Shown here one piece after another: positions 1 through 6,015 of a stretch of 9,211 bases of DNA; position 1 is the first letter of the stretch; the number at the start of each line of letters is the position of its first letter. The DNA is from Bacteroidota bacterium (GTDB lineage Bacteria; Bacteroidota; Bacteroidia; UBA7662): positions 1-9,211 of the forward strand of contig VGGT01000060.1 in NCBI GenBank assembly GCA_016868485.1, read 5' to 3'. The notes beneath the pieces are model-generated. The model was not told the DNA's origin, ran no database searches, and saw only the letters and a program-made list of their open reading frames with translations. A program made the position numbers and the translations under genes.

Positions 1-2
1 TC

Positions 3-1121
3 ATCCTCAAAACCCATATTTTTAGGGTTCTCACTTCCTTTTTGTTTATATTCTCAGGCTTTATTAAGGTCAATGACCCCAAGGGGTTTGGCTATAAACT
101 TGAGGAGTACTTCGGCGTATTCGGGATTGATTTCTTAAATCCAATCGCCACTGGGTTGGCCATCTTTATTTGTGTGGCTGAAATGGCCTTGGGCATCGCC
201 TTGTTGTTGGGATGGCAAAAGCGCTTCACCCTTTGGTCGCTTTTGTTGATGATGGTGTTTTTTACCTTCCTCACTTTCTATTCGGCCTGGTTTAATAAGG
301 TCACCGATTGTGGATGCTTTGGCGATTTCCTCAAGCTCACCCCCTGGCAGTCCTTCTCGAAAGATGTGATGCTGCTCGTGCTCATCGGTTGGTTGTTTTG
401 GCGCCAACACAATCTGCTGCCTTTGGGGCCAAGTAGGGTAATTACCCCCATTTTTGCTGTGTTCAGCCTGTTGAGCTTGGGTATAGGGGTGTATACCTAC
501 CAAAACTTGCCCCTGTTCGATTTTCTTCCGTATGCTGTCGGTAAAAGCATCCCAGAAGGCATGAAGGTGCCCGATGGAGCCCCTCAGGATGTGTACCGCG
601 ACACCTGGTACTATAAAGTGAATGGAACGGTACAAGAATTCACCACCGAACAGGCCCCCTGGGACATTGAAGGCGCTGAATATGTAGACCGCAAATCGGT
701 ATTGGTGAGCAAGGGCTATCAGCCCCCGGTGCACGACTTCAGCATTTCCAATTTGGACGGCGAAGACTATACGGAGGACTTTATTCTGGCCGACCGCTGC
801 TTGCTGGTGACTGCCCGCGTTTTGAGTGATGGTCCGGCCGATGCATGGCCTGCATTGCGTGCGATGCGTTCGACGGCTGACTCGCTGGGCATTCGGTTTG
901 CCATTCTCACCGCTTCTACACCCGAAGAAATTCAATCGTTCGAAACGACTTATGGCTTGGGTTGGCCATTGTTCATCACCGATGGAACCACCCTCAAGAC
1001 CATGCTTCGCTCGAGTCCGGGCCTGATGTACCTGAAGAAAGGAGTGATTATGAACAAGTGGCCGGCATCTTCCTTGCCTGACCCCGACTTCCTGCGCGCA
1101 TCAGATCCGAGCCCTTTTTAA
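3..1121 (+). CDS. DoxX-like membrane protein with C-terminal thioredoxin-fold-like domain (BT_3928-type), 5' end missing
   Basis: The reading frame is open from base 3, so the true start lies left of the window. The first in-frame TTG (base 42) falls inside the conserved first membrane segment and is not a credible start. About 372 residues are present. The N-terminal third holds four or so hydrophobic helices with the DoxX-type signature SGFIKVNDPKGFGYKLEEYF near the start and a DCGCFGD motif (bases 306-326) of the kind found in MauE/DoxX proteins. After a further membrane segment (about bases 450-490) comes a soluble region. Its end (VHDFSISNLDG ... SSPGLMYLKKG ... KW) resembles a TlpA/thioredoxin fold but has no CXXC active site. 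Bacteroidota carry this architecture as the BT_3928 family; its exact function is not established, and a redox or membrane-quinone role is only inferred from DoxX/MauE relatives. The stop codon is one base before the permease start, so the two genes are probably translated from one message. Confidence 0.85.
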   Translation: MLKTHIFRVLTSFLFIFSGFIKVNDPKGFGYKLEEYFGVFGIDFLNPIATGLAIFICVAEMALGIALLLGWQKRFTLWSLLLMMVFFTFLTFYSAWFNKVTDCGCFGDFLKLTPWQSFSKDVMLLVLIGWLFWRQHNLLPLGPSRVITPIFAVFSLLSLGIGVYTYQNLPLFDFLPYAVGKSIPEGMKVPDGAPQDVYRDTWYYKVNGTVQEFTTEQAPWDIEGAEYVDRKSVLVSKGYQPPVHDFSISNLDGEDYTEDFILADRCLLVTARVLSDGPADAWPALRAMRSTADSLGIRFAILTASTPEEIQSFETTYGLGWPLFITDGTTLKTMLRSSPGLMYLKKGVIMNKWPASSLPDPDFLRASDPSPF

Positions 1122-1122
1122 G

Positions 1123-2184
1123 ATGGCGGGATTTATCCTGAGTCGGCTCTTCAACGGCCTGGCCGTTTTGCTGGGGGTCGTTAGTTTGGTATTTTACCTT
1201 TTTCAGGTGCTGCCCGGAGATGGGGCCCAGATGACCCTCGGGCAGCGATCGGATTTGGCTTCTCTACAGTCGGTTCGTCGCGAGCTGGGGCTCGATTTGC
1301 CTCCCTGGCAGCGCTATCTGCGCTATATGAACGACTTATCTCCTGTTTCTGTCCACCCAACTAAGGAGGGCCATGATTATGCCCAAGAACACGGCGGAAT
1401 CGTGCTTTTAAGTGCCCAAAACAGCATCTTGCTGCTGAAATACCCCAACCTCAGGAGATCCTATCAGACCCGTCAACCCGTAACGGAGGTGCTGGCTTCG
1501 GCCCTACCGGGCACTCTTCTGTTGTCGCTGAGCGCCATGCTGATGGCCGCTTTGCTGGGCGTGCTCCTGGGCAGCCTGGCGGCAAAATATGTGGGCACAT
1601 CCATCGACCAGGGCATTCAAACGGTGTCGGTACTCGGCATTTCGGTGCCTTCCTTTTTCGCGGCCATCCTCATTTCCTTTCTGTTTGGTTACTTGTGGCG
1701 GGGGTGGACCGGCCTGCCCATGACGGGCAGCTGGTTGCTGACCGACCCTTTCGCGGGCCCACGTCCGGCGCCCTCCCACCTCATTCTACCGGCCATTACC
1801 TTGGGCATCAGACCCCTGGCCATTATTGTGCAACTCACCCGCAGCTCTGTGCTCGACATCTTAGACCGCGACTTCATCCGAACCGCCCGGGCCAAGGGCC
1901 TCCGCGAGCGTGATGTCTACCTTCAACATGTATTACCCAATGCCATGCCACCGGTGGTGACCGCCATTTCAGGCTGGCTGGCCTCCCTTCTTGCGGGCTC
2001 TGTGTTTGTGGAATACGTATTTGGTTGGCACGGCCTGGGAAAAGTGACGGTTGATGCCTTAATGAACTTTGATATGCCTGTTGTTATGGGATGCGTTTTG
2101 TTGGTTGCCTTCTTTTTTGTGTTTATTAATGTGCTGGTTGACCTGATCCATGCTTGGCTTGACCCCCGCATCCGTTTACAGTGA
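1123..2184 (+). CDS. ABC transporter permease, DppB/OppB type
   Basis: This 353-residue inner-membrane protein matches the peptide/nickel importer permease family in length and order of parts. An N-terminal membrane helix (about residues 8-30) runs into LPGD and the LGLDLPPWQRYL motif (56-66). A roughly 50-residue periplasmic stretch follows, then membrane helices at about 125-155, 165-192, 218-240, 275-297 and 318-342. The cytoplasmic coupling (EAA) loop is clear: RTARAKGLRERDVYLQHVLP (253-272). The family-typical FGWHGLGK lies at 300-307. Family members pair with a second permease (DppC/OppC), two ATPases and a binding protein; none is in this window, so the substrate cannot be assigned. 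The ATG follows the upstream stop by one base, which suggests translational coupling. DppB-like permeases also serve dipeptide, oligopeptide or metal-chelate uptake, so only the family is certain. Confidence 0.92.
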   Translation: MAGFILSRLFNGLAVLLGVVSLVFYLFQVLPGDGAQMTLGQRSDLASLQSVRRELGLDLPPWQRYLRYMNDLSPVSVHPTKEGHDYAQEHGGIVLLSAQNSILLLKYPNLRRSYQTRQPVTEVLASALPGTLLLSLSAMLMAALLGVLLGSLAAKYVGTSIDQGIQTVSVLGISVPSFFAAILISFLFGYLWRGWTGLPMTGSWLLTDPFAGPRPAPSHLILPAITLGIRPLAIIVQLTRSSVLDILDRDFIRTARAKGLRERDVYLQHVLPNAMPPVVTAISGWLASLLAGSVFVEYVFGWHGLGKVTVDALMNFDMPVVMGCVLLVAFFFVFINVLVDLIHAWLDPRIRLQ

Positions 2185-2240
2185 GTCCTCAGCATGCTCA
2201 AAGTACGCGGGTATGGTGTGAGCATCTGGGTAAAATAGAG

Positions 2241-2280
2241 GCTGATCTGATTAAGGGATAGCTGATCTGAGAATGGCGGT
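2241..2280 (+). repeat. Degenerate 20-bp tandem repeat, two copies
   Basis: The word gctgatctga occurs at 2241-2250 and again exactly 20 bp later at 2261-2270; the remaining ten bases of each unit differ. A weaker third relative (gcatctggg) precedes it at 2222-2230. It lies in the 214-base spacer between the permease and shikimate kinase genes. The rest of that spacer, outside this repeat and the 18-bp array, shows no convincing gene, promoter or terminator. Confidence 0.5.
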
Positions 2281-2337
2281 ATCGATTGAACCCAAGAATC
2301 ATCATCGGAAAATCTATAAGGATCACGACATTTAGGC

Positions 2338-2398
2338 AAATCGAAGCAATGACGGAAATCGAAGCAATGACGGAAATCGAAGCAATGACGGAAATCGA
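2338..2398 (+). repeat. 18-bp tandem repeat, 3.4 copies, abutting the aroK start
   Basis: Three perfect copies of aaatcgaagcaatgacgg (2338-2355, 2356-2373, 2374-2391) are followed by a partial copy, aaatcga (2392-2398), that runs directly into the ATG of shikimate kinase. The last copy supplies a purine-rich ggaa five bases ahead of the start, the only ribosome-binding-like sequence there. Because the unit is 18 bp, one frame reads through as repeated MTEIEA and ends in a TGA overlapping the aroK ATG. Identical copies imply recent expansion. Confidence 0.9.
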
Positions 2399-2950
2399 AT
2401 GAAGGTGCACAAAATCGCGTTGGTGGGCATGCCGGGATCGGGGAAAAGTACTGTGGGGCGCTCCCTAGCCCACTTATTGGGATGGGCATTCCACGATCTC
2501 GACGCCTTCTTGGTGGCTCGTTGGTCGATGTCGATTTCTGAGCAGTTTAAGGCATGGGGCGAAGAGCAGTTCAGGTTGCATGAACGGGATGCTTTAGAAC
2601 AGCTCTTGGCACAACCCGCCTCATTGGTATTGGCCACCGGCGGCGGAACCCCCGTTTGGCACAACCAAATGAACAAATTACGGGAAAGTGCCACGGTCGT
2701 ATGGCTCGATGTGGACCCCGATGCAATCGCTCAACGATTGGCCCAAAATACTGAGCTTCGTCCGCTTCTCGCCTCCCCAACATCGACATCATCCGCTGAC
2801 TCTTCCCAAGAAACGCTCAAACGAATACAAAAGCTATATAAAGTACGGCGTTCCATCTACGCCCAAGCACACATCCACCTAAAAGCCATAGGGCCGCCCG
2901 AACAGCTTGCCGATGAACTCTTAACGGCCATTAAAAAGTACACCCCATGA
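2399..2950 (+). CDS. aroK: Shikimate kinase
   Basis: This gene encodes a 183-residue cytoplasmic kinase that phosphorylates shikimate to shikimate 3-phosphate with ATP, the fifth step of the chorismate (aromatic amino acid) pathway. Diagnostic motifs are all present and in order: Walker A GMPGSGKST (residues 10-18), the shikimate-binding DLD (33-35), the F...GE..FR..E block (F50, G54, E55, F58, R59, E62), the GGG turn (81-83), the lid arginine in RPLL (121-124) and a C-terminal R..Y (151-154). Length is typical for AroK. A short Ser/Thr-rich insertion (about 126-137) lengthens the lid segment slightly. The ATG at 2399 begins the conserved KIALVGMPGSGKS strand and directly follows an 18-bp tandem repeat. 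The next upstream in-frame stop is at 2333-2335, with no better start between. It sits 214 bases behind the permease and could share its transcript, but no functional link is apparent. Confidence 0.96.
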   Translation: MKVHKIALVGMPGSGKSTVGRSLAHLLGWAFHDLDAFLVARWSMSISEQFKAWGEEQFRLHERDALEQLLAQPASLVLATGGGTPVWHNQMNKLRESATVVWLDVDPDAIAQRLAQNTELRPLLASPTSTSSADSSQETLKRIQKLYKVRRSIYAQAHIHLKAIGPPEQLADELLTAIKKYTP

Positions 2951-3022
2951 TCTTCCGAATTTTTTGGTGGTTGATTCCTATTTCTTCATTACTTTAGCAT
3001 CATAAAATGCTGCCTTTTGTCT

Positions 3023-3114
3023 AGTCCCAATCAAACGAGCACTTCAGTCCCAATCAAACGAGCACTTCAGTCCCAATCAAACGAGCACTCTAGTCCCAAT
3101 CAAACGAGCACTCC
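3023..3114 (+). repeat. 23-bp tandem repeat, four copies
   Basis: Four consecutive units start at 3023, 3046, 3069 and 3092. The first 20 bases, agtcccaatcaaacgagcac, are identical in all four; the last three vary (ttc, ttc, tct, tcc). A unit length not divisible by three argues against coding. The array occupies the middle of the 235-base spacer between aroK and the lipoprotein gene, 72 bases before the lipoprotein start. The flanking parts of the spacer (2951-3022 and 3115-3185) are AT-rich, and I see no certain promoter or terminator in them. The spacing is far too short for CRISPR repeats and spacers. Confidence 0.93.
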
Positions 3115-3185
3115 CCTCAAAGGTCTCCTCTACAATTGTCGATCAACCCAAAAATTCTTTACCAACCATTGTTTAAATGCACATT

Positions 3186-3671
3186 ATGAAAAACATCCAG
3201 CTCCTTGCCCTCCTGTTACTGTTTAGCTTTGTGGCCTGCAAAAAAGACCCCGAAAAGACCCCAGAAGAAATCTATGCCGATCGCCTCAATGGCAATTGGA
3301 CGGTGAGTACCCTCACCTACTCTGCCAATATTACGGTACCCATAATCGGCCCGATCCCGGTGAATGGAACGGCCAACAATGCAGGAACCATTTCGTTCAA
3401 TACCCCCGCCCGTACAGCGGTATACGATATTCGGTTCTTACCGAACTTGTCGATACCTGGTTTTCCTCCCCCCGATTCGGTGCGGTTCTTTGGAACAGGT
3501 ACATTCACCAACACCACCAACCAAATTACTCTTACGGACTCCGCGGGCACCCTTACCTTTAACGTGGTGAAAAACGAAGAGAATTTCCAGCAGGTAACCA
3601 CCACCGCTAATTATAGCGTACTAGGACAAAGTGTGCCGGTGAACCTCAACCTAAGCCTCACGCGCCGTTAG
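3186..3671 (+). CDS. Small lipocalin-like lipoprotein
   Basis: The product is a 161-residue exported lipoprotein. The signal peptide is MKNIQ followed by a Leu-rich core and a lipobox ending FVAC, so Cys18 is the predicted lipidated residue. The residues after it (KKDPEK) include the Lys/Asp mix seen in some Bacteroidota surface-export signals, which hints at but does not prove surface display. The mature part starts with DRLNGNWTVSTLTYSANI, the typical opening strand of lipocalin-like domains in this phylum, and continues as alternating beta-strand sequence rich in Thr, Asn and Pro up to a short basic end, LTRR. No catalytic residues are evident and the ligand is unknown. I chose the ATG at 3186 because it gives a normal-length signal peptide; an in-frame ATG nine bases earlier (3177) would add only MHI. 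The gene stands alone between two tandem repeat arrays. Confidence 0.82.
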   Translation: MKNIQLLALLLLFSFVACKKDPEKTPEEIYADRLNGNWTVSTLTYSANITVPIIGPIPVNGTANNAGTISFNTPARTAVYDIRFLPNLSIPGFPPPDSVRFFGTGTFTNTTNQITLTDSAGTLTFNVVKNEENFQQVTTTANYSVLGQSVPVNLNLSLTRR

Positions 3672-3676
3672 AAGAA

Positions 3677-3730
3677 ACTGCCGATTAAGAAATCGCTGAT
3701 CAAGAAATCGCTGATCAAGAAACCGCCGAA
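3677..3730 (+). repeat. 15-bp tandem repeat, about 3.6 copies
   Basis: A divergent copy (3677-3691, actgccgattaagaa) is followed by two perfect copies of atcgctgatcaagaa (3692-3706 and 3707-3721) and a partial, altered copy (3722-3730). The array fills most of the 64-base gap between the lipoprotein stop and the start of the arginase-like gene, leaving only five bases on each side, so any translation-initiation signal of the next gene must overlap it. Confidence 0.87.
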
Positions 3731-3735
3731 CCGGC

Positions 3736-4932
3736 ATGTCGTTTGATTTTGTTTCCTACTTCGCTCCAGTCGACACTGATTGGTTGGAAGAACGGTATTT
3801 TTCGACCCATTCCAATTTCCTGGCATCGGTCATCGACATTCACCGCACCCAATTCCCGGAATTAGAGGGCAAAACTTTGGCGCTTTTGGGGGTGCCTGAA
3901 AGCCCTCACTTTCCACAAACTGGCATCCACACAGCCCCGGATGCCCTCAGAAGCTGCCTCTATAGGCTATATCGCACAACAGCTGAACTCCAAGCGGTAG
4001 ATCTCGGCAATCTTATACCTGGGGAAACACCTGAAGACACTTATTCGGCATTGGCAGAGGTTTGCCATGAATTGCAGTCCATGGGGCTCACCCCGGTTGT
4101 CCTGGGCGGTAGCCGCGACCTCCTCTTCGGCCAGTTCCGCGCCTTCGAAAAGAATCTTCATCCGATTGAATTACTCGGTATCGATGCTCGATTTCATTTG
4201 GGCGAGGCCCCTGCCGAAGATGAAGATGCTATTGACCTACGGAATGTCCTCATGCGCATCGTTACTCATAAGCCTTCGCACCTGTTTAATTACACCAACC
4301 TCGGCTACCAAACCTATCTGAACAATCCCGATGAGGTTCAGATGATTGGGCGGCTGTTGTTTGATGCGATGCGTTTGGGCGACTTGCGTGCTGCCCCCGA
4401 AGAAGCGGAGCCCGCCATTCGTATGGCCGACCTGATGTATGTCGATGCTTCTTGCATCCGTTTAAGTGATATGCCCGGAAATCCCGATTCCACCCCCAGT
4501 GGGCTCTTCGGCCATGAACTTTGTCAGCTTACCCGCTACGCAGGATTGAATGAAAAGCTCAAATCGATCGGGTTTTTTAGCTACGACCCGGCGCACGACA
4601 AACAACTATTGGGTGCTGAGACGCTTGCTCAGGCGATCTGGTATTTTCTGGAGGGTCATGCCCATCGATCCTTCGATGTGCCACGCAAGAATCAAATGCA
4701 CCACATCCGGTATGTAACCAGCCTCAATTCGGGCAACCACAGCATTGTGTTCTACAAAAGCCGCAAGACGGGCCGCTGGTGGATGGAAATCGCGTCTCCC
4801 GCGCAACCCGGTAGCAATAGAGAAAGGGGAATGCTCATTCCTTGTTCATATGCTGATTACCGAACCGCCACACGGGGTGAAATGCCTGACCGTTGGTGGC
4901 GCTACCACCAGAAACACGGAAAGGTCGATTAG
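3736..4932 (+). CDS. Arginase/formimidoylglutamase-like protein with degenerate metal site
   Basis: This 398-residue protein belongs to the ureohydrolase (arginase/agmatinase/HutG) fold family and is usually annotated formimidoylglutamase in Bacteroidota. Recognisable landmarks are VVLGGSRD (121-128, equivalent to the GGxHS motif), LGIDARFHLG (147-156, equivalent to DAHxD), MYVDASCIRLSD (234-245, equivalent to DxDxxDP) and FFSYDPAHD (280-288). The end, KTGRWWMEI ... MPDRWWRYHQK, matches what I recall of flavobacterial homologues. Ureohydrolases bind two Mn ions with His and Asp residues in the first three motifs. Here the GG-motif His is Arg, the second-motif His is Arg with Asp replaced by His, and the third motif keeps only part of its Asp pair. 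Hydrolase activity is therefore doubtful, and a structural or non-catalytic role is equally possible. No hut genes are nearby. The ATG at 3736 is the first start after an in-frame stop at 3712, and there is no clear Shine-Dalgarno sequence. Confidence 0.85.
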   Translation: MSFDFVSYFAPVDTDWLEERYFSTHSNFLASVIDIHRTQFPELEGKTLALLGVPESPHFPQTGIHTAPDALRSCLYRLYRTTAELQAVDLGNLIPGETPEDTYSALAEVCHELQSMGLTPVVLGGSRDLLFGQFRAFEKNLHPIELLGIDARFHLGEAPAEDEDAIDLRNVLMRIVTHKPSHLFNYTNLGYQTYLNNPDEVQMIGRLLFDAMRLGDLRAAPEEAEPAIRMADLMYVDASCIRLSDMPGNPDSTPSGLFGHELCQLTRYAGLNEKLKSIGFFSYDPAHDKQLLGAETLAQAIWYFLEGHAHRSFDVPRKNQMHHIRYVTSLNSGNHSIVFYKSRKTGRWWMEIASPAQPGSNRERGMLIPCSYADYRTATRGEMPDRWWRYHQKHGKVD

Positions 4933-4992
4933 ATGCCCACAATATGAGATGGGTCCAATATAGAAGTTGTTAGTCTACTTTGATTGACCTAC

Positions 4993-5640
4993 TTATTGGG
5001 CAATTGGCTCCCATTTGCGCGTTTTCTTGTTATAATATACTTGATTATCTGGAAACTCGATGTAGTCGGTACCTCGGTTCATGCGATAAAACGGCTCCAA
5101 GGCCTCTCCACGCGTGTATAAATTGAAAAGATATAGAGATTTAACCTGTAGTTCCTCCTCTGGCATTTTGAACATCCAAAACGCTTCTTCATAGCTTTCG
5201 ATGAAAAAGTCCTTTTTTCGAAACGTTAAATGTCCGGCAATGGCGGTCCGGCTTTGGTCAAAACTGGCGGCAGGTCGGTCAATCATCCAATGCCAGCCCC
5301 CCTTTTCATCGGGCTTGATGTAGCGCCAGCGGTAGGTATCTCCTGCTGTCCGGTAGAACTCGGCATATTGCTCGTCGAACTTATTCTCGTGTGTTGCCCC
5401 GGGTGCCAATCGATGAAGGTAGGGCATGATTTGCTTCTTGATGGCATTTCGGGTCGTCTCATCCCAATACTCTTCGGGCAGCCAGCCTTGCTCTACCGAT
5501 TTTTTGGCTGGGGAGGCAGCCTCCGCCTGAATCGCAACCGGATCATTTGGAGATTCATTTGAATTGCTTGGGGTTGATGACTGACAAGAAAGCAGTCCAA
5601 CAAATATTAAAGAAAGAAACATACGGATGGGTTGATGCAT
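4993..5640 (-). CDS. Conserved lipoprotein of unknown function
   Basis: This gene encodes a 215-residue lipoprotein. Its signal peptide (hydrophobic core FLSLIFVGL) ends in LLSC, giving lipidation at Cys19; an internal Met7 could also serve as start. Residues 20-50 are a Ser/Asn/Pro/Ala-rich linker. The folded part (about 52-215) begins WLPEEYWDETTRNAIKKQI and is rich in aromatic residues, with a conserved-looking ending: YRMNRGTDYIEFPDNQVYYN followed by KKTRKWEP. It resembles an uncharacterised Bacteroidota lipoprotein group, but I cannot name a Pfam family or a function. It converges on the arginase-like gene with only 60 bases between the stop codons and no clear hairpin there. Upstream, TATTTTTA (complement of 5649-5656) loosely resembles a Bacteroidota -7 element, but it lies almost on the start codon and has no matching -33 box, so I do not call a promoter. 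Confidence 0.78.
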   Translation of the reverse strand: MHQPIRMFLSLIFVGLLSCQSSTPSNSNESPNDPVAIQAEAASPAKKSVEQGWLPEEYWDETTRNAIKKQIMPYLHRLAPGATHENKFDEQYAEFYRTAGDTYRWRYIKPDEKGGWHWMIDRPAASFDQSRTAIAGHLTFRKKDFFIESYEEAFWMFKMPEEELQVKSLYLFNLYTRGEALEPFYRMNRGTDYIEFPDNQVYYNKKTRKWEPIAQ

Positions 5641-5686
5641 AGCAGGTGTAAAAATAGAGATTCAATATTAAAGGCTTGTTAAGTGG

Positions 5687-5724
5687 CCCTATGTTCAGCC
5701 AGGCTCCCTATGTTCAGCCAGGCT
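5687..5724. repeat. 19-bp tandem duplication, two copies
   Basis: The sequence ccctatgttcagccaggct occurs twice back to back (5687-5705 and 5706-5724) without a mismatch. It lies in the 219-base spacer between the minus-strand lipoprotein and the large secreted-protein gene, about 47 bases upstream of the lipoprotein start. The second copy ends inside a small palindrome, ccaggctcctgg. The position would put the duplication in the lipoprotein gene's promoter or leader region. Confidence 0.85.
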
Positions 5725-5766
5725 CCTGGTTGGACTTAGCCTAAAATCACAACAAAATCCTGTTTT

Positions 5767-5793
5767 AAAAAAAGCGCCCCCAAACGGAGGCGC
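5767..5793 (-). terminator. Intrinsic terminator of the large secreted-protein gene
   Basis: Read on the minus strand, an 8-bp stem (GCGCCTCC paired with GGGGGCGC, one T-G wobble) closes a 4-base loop (GTTT) and is followed at once by seven Ts. It lies 67 bases downstream of the minus-strand stop codon at 5860-5862, where a rho-independent terminator for that gene would be expected. On the plus strand the hairpin has no comparable T-run. Confidence 0.85.
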
Positions 5794-5805
5794 CTTTCCA
5801 ATCAC

Positions 5806-5871
5806 GAAAAACTTATCAGTAGCTTATGAAAAACCAATTAGTAGCGTATGAAAAACCAATTAGTAGCGTAC
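5806..5871. repeat. 22-bp tandem repeat, three copies, overlapping a stop codon
   Basis: Units occupy 5806-5827, 5828-5849 and 5850-5871. The last two are identical except at the final base; the first is diverged (about five differences). The copy at 5850-5871 contains the last three codons and the TAA stop of the large secreted protein (minus strand: GTA CGC TAC TAA). The other copies therefore look like duplicates of the gene's 3' end, carried into the untranslated region ahead of the terminator. Confidence 0.9.
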
Positions 5872-6015
5872 GATGCGCTCTGTTTGTATGCCAGAGTCTG
5901 TGGTCACCCGAACCAAATACTGACCGGCTGGAAATGCACTCAGGTCAATCGAAACACCCATCGATGAAGCTGCTGTGGTGTAAAGCGCACGTCCGGCTAC
6001 ATCCAGTACCTCAAC
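5860..6015 (-). other. Out-of-frame remainder of the T9SS sorting domain
   Basis: In the main frame the large secreted protein ends abruptly at NTVVLRYWM (TAG at 5997-5999), in the middle of the sorting domain. The frame that starts at 6015 instead reads VEVLDVAGRALYT ... FPAGQYLVRV ... ERIVRY and a TAA at 5860-5862. This is a well-formed second half of a type A sorting domain, including the conserved GR, PAGQY and basic end. Joining the two halves gives a domain of about 73 residues, the normal size. One missing base (or two extra) between about 6010 and 6030 would explain the break. Confidence 0.85.

Noticed and set aside
42..44. TTG as the start codon of the first gene
   Set aside because: The frame continues upstream to base 3 with sequence that fits the first membrane helix of the family, so the gene simply runs off the left edge.
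2194..2225. Hairpin ATGCTC ... GAGCAT as a terminator after the permease gene
   Set aside because: The loop is 20 bases and no T-run follows.
1923..2489. Minus-strand open frame with repeated FDFRHC
   Set aside because: It is the reverse reading of the 18-bp repeat plus the ends of the permease and aroK genes. The repeat length keeps the frame open by arithmetic; there is no family resemblance.
2963..2997. Bacteroidota-type promoter (TTTG ... TACTTTAG) ahead of the lipoprotein gene
   Set aside because: The spacing is 23 bases instead of about 19-21 and the -7 element has a mismatch; too weak to call.
3023..3114. CRISPR array
   Set aside because: The gaps between cores are only three bases and there are no cas genes; this is a plain tandem repeat.
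3017..3226. Open frame through the 23-bp array encoding SPNQTS-like peptides
   Set aside because: The unit is not a multiple of three, so each copy reads differently, and the frame overlaps the lipoprotein start in a different frame.
4933..4992. Bidirectional terminator between the convergent genes
   Set aside because: Only a 4-bp CCCA/TGGG pairing is visible and no T-run follows on either strand.
5230..5562. Plus-strand 110-residue open frame opposite the minus-strand lipoprotein
   Set aside because: It is a shadow of the lipoprotein gene, with no recognisable domain, while the minus-strand frame has a lipobox and a coherent protein sequence.
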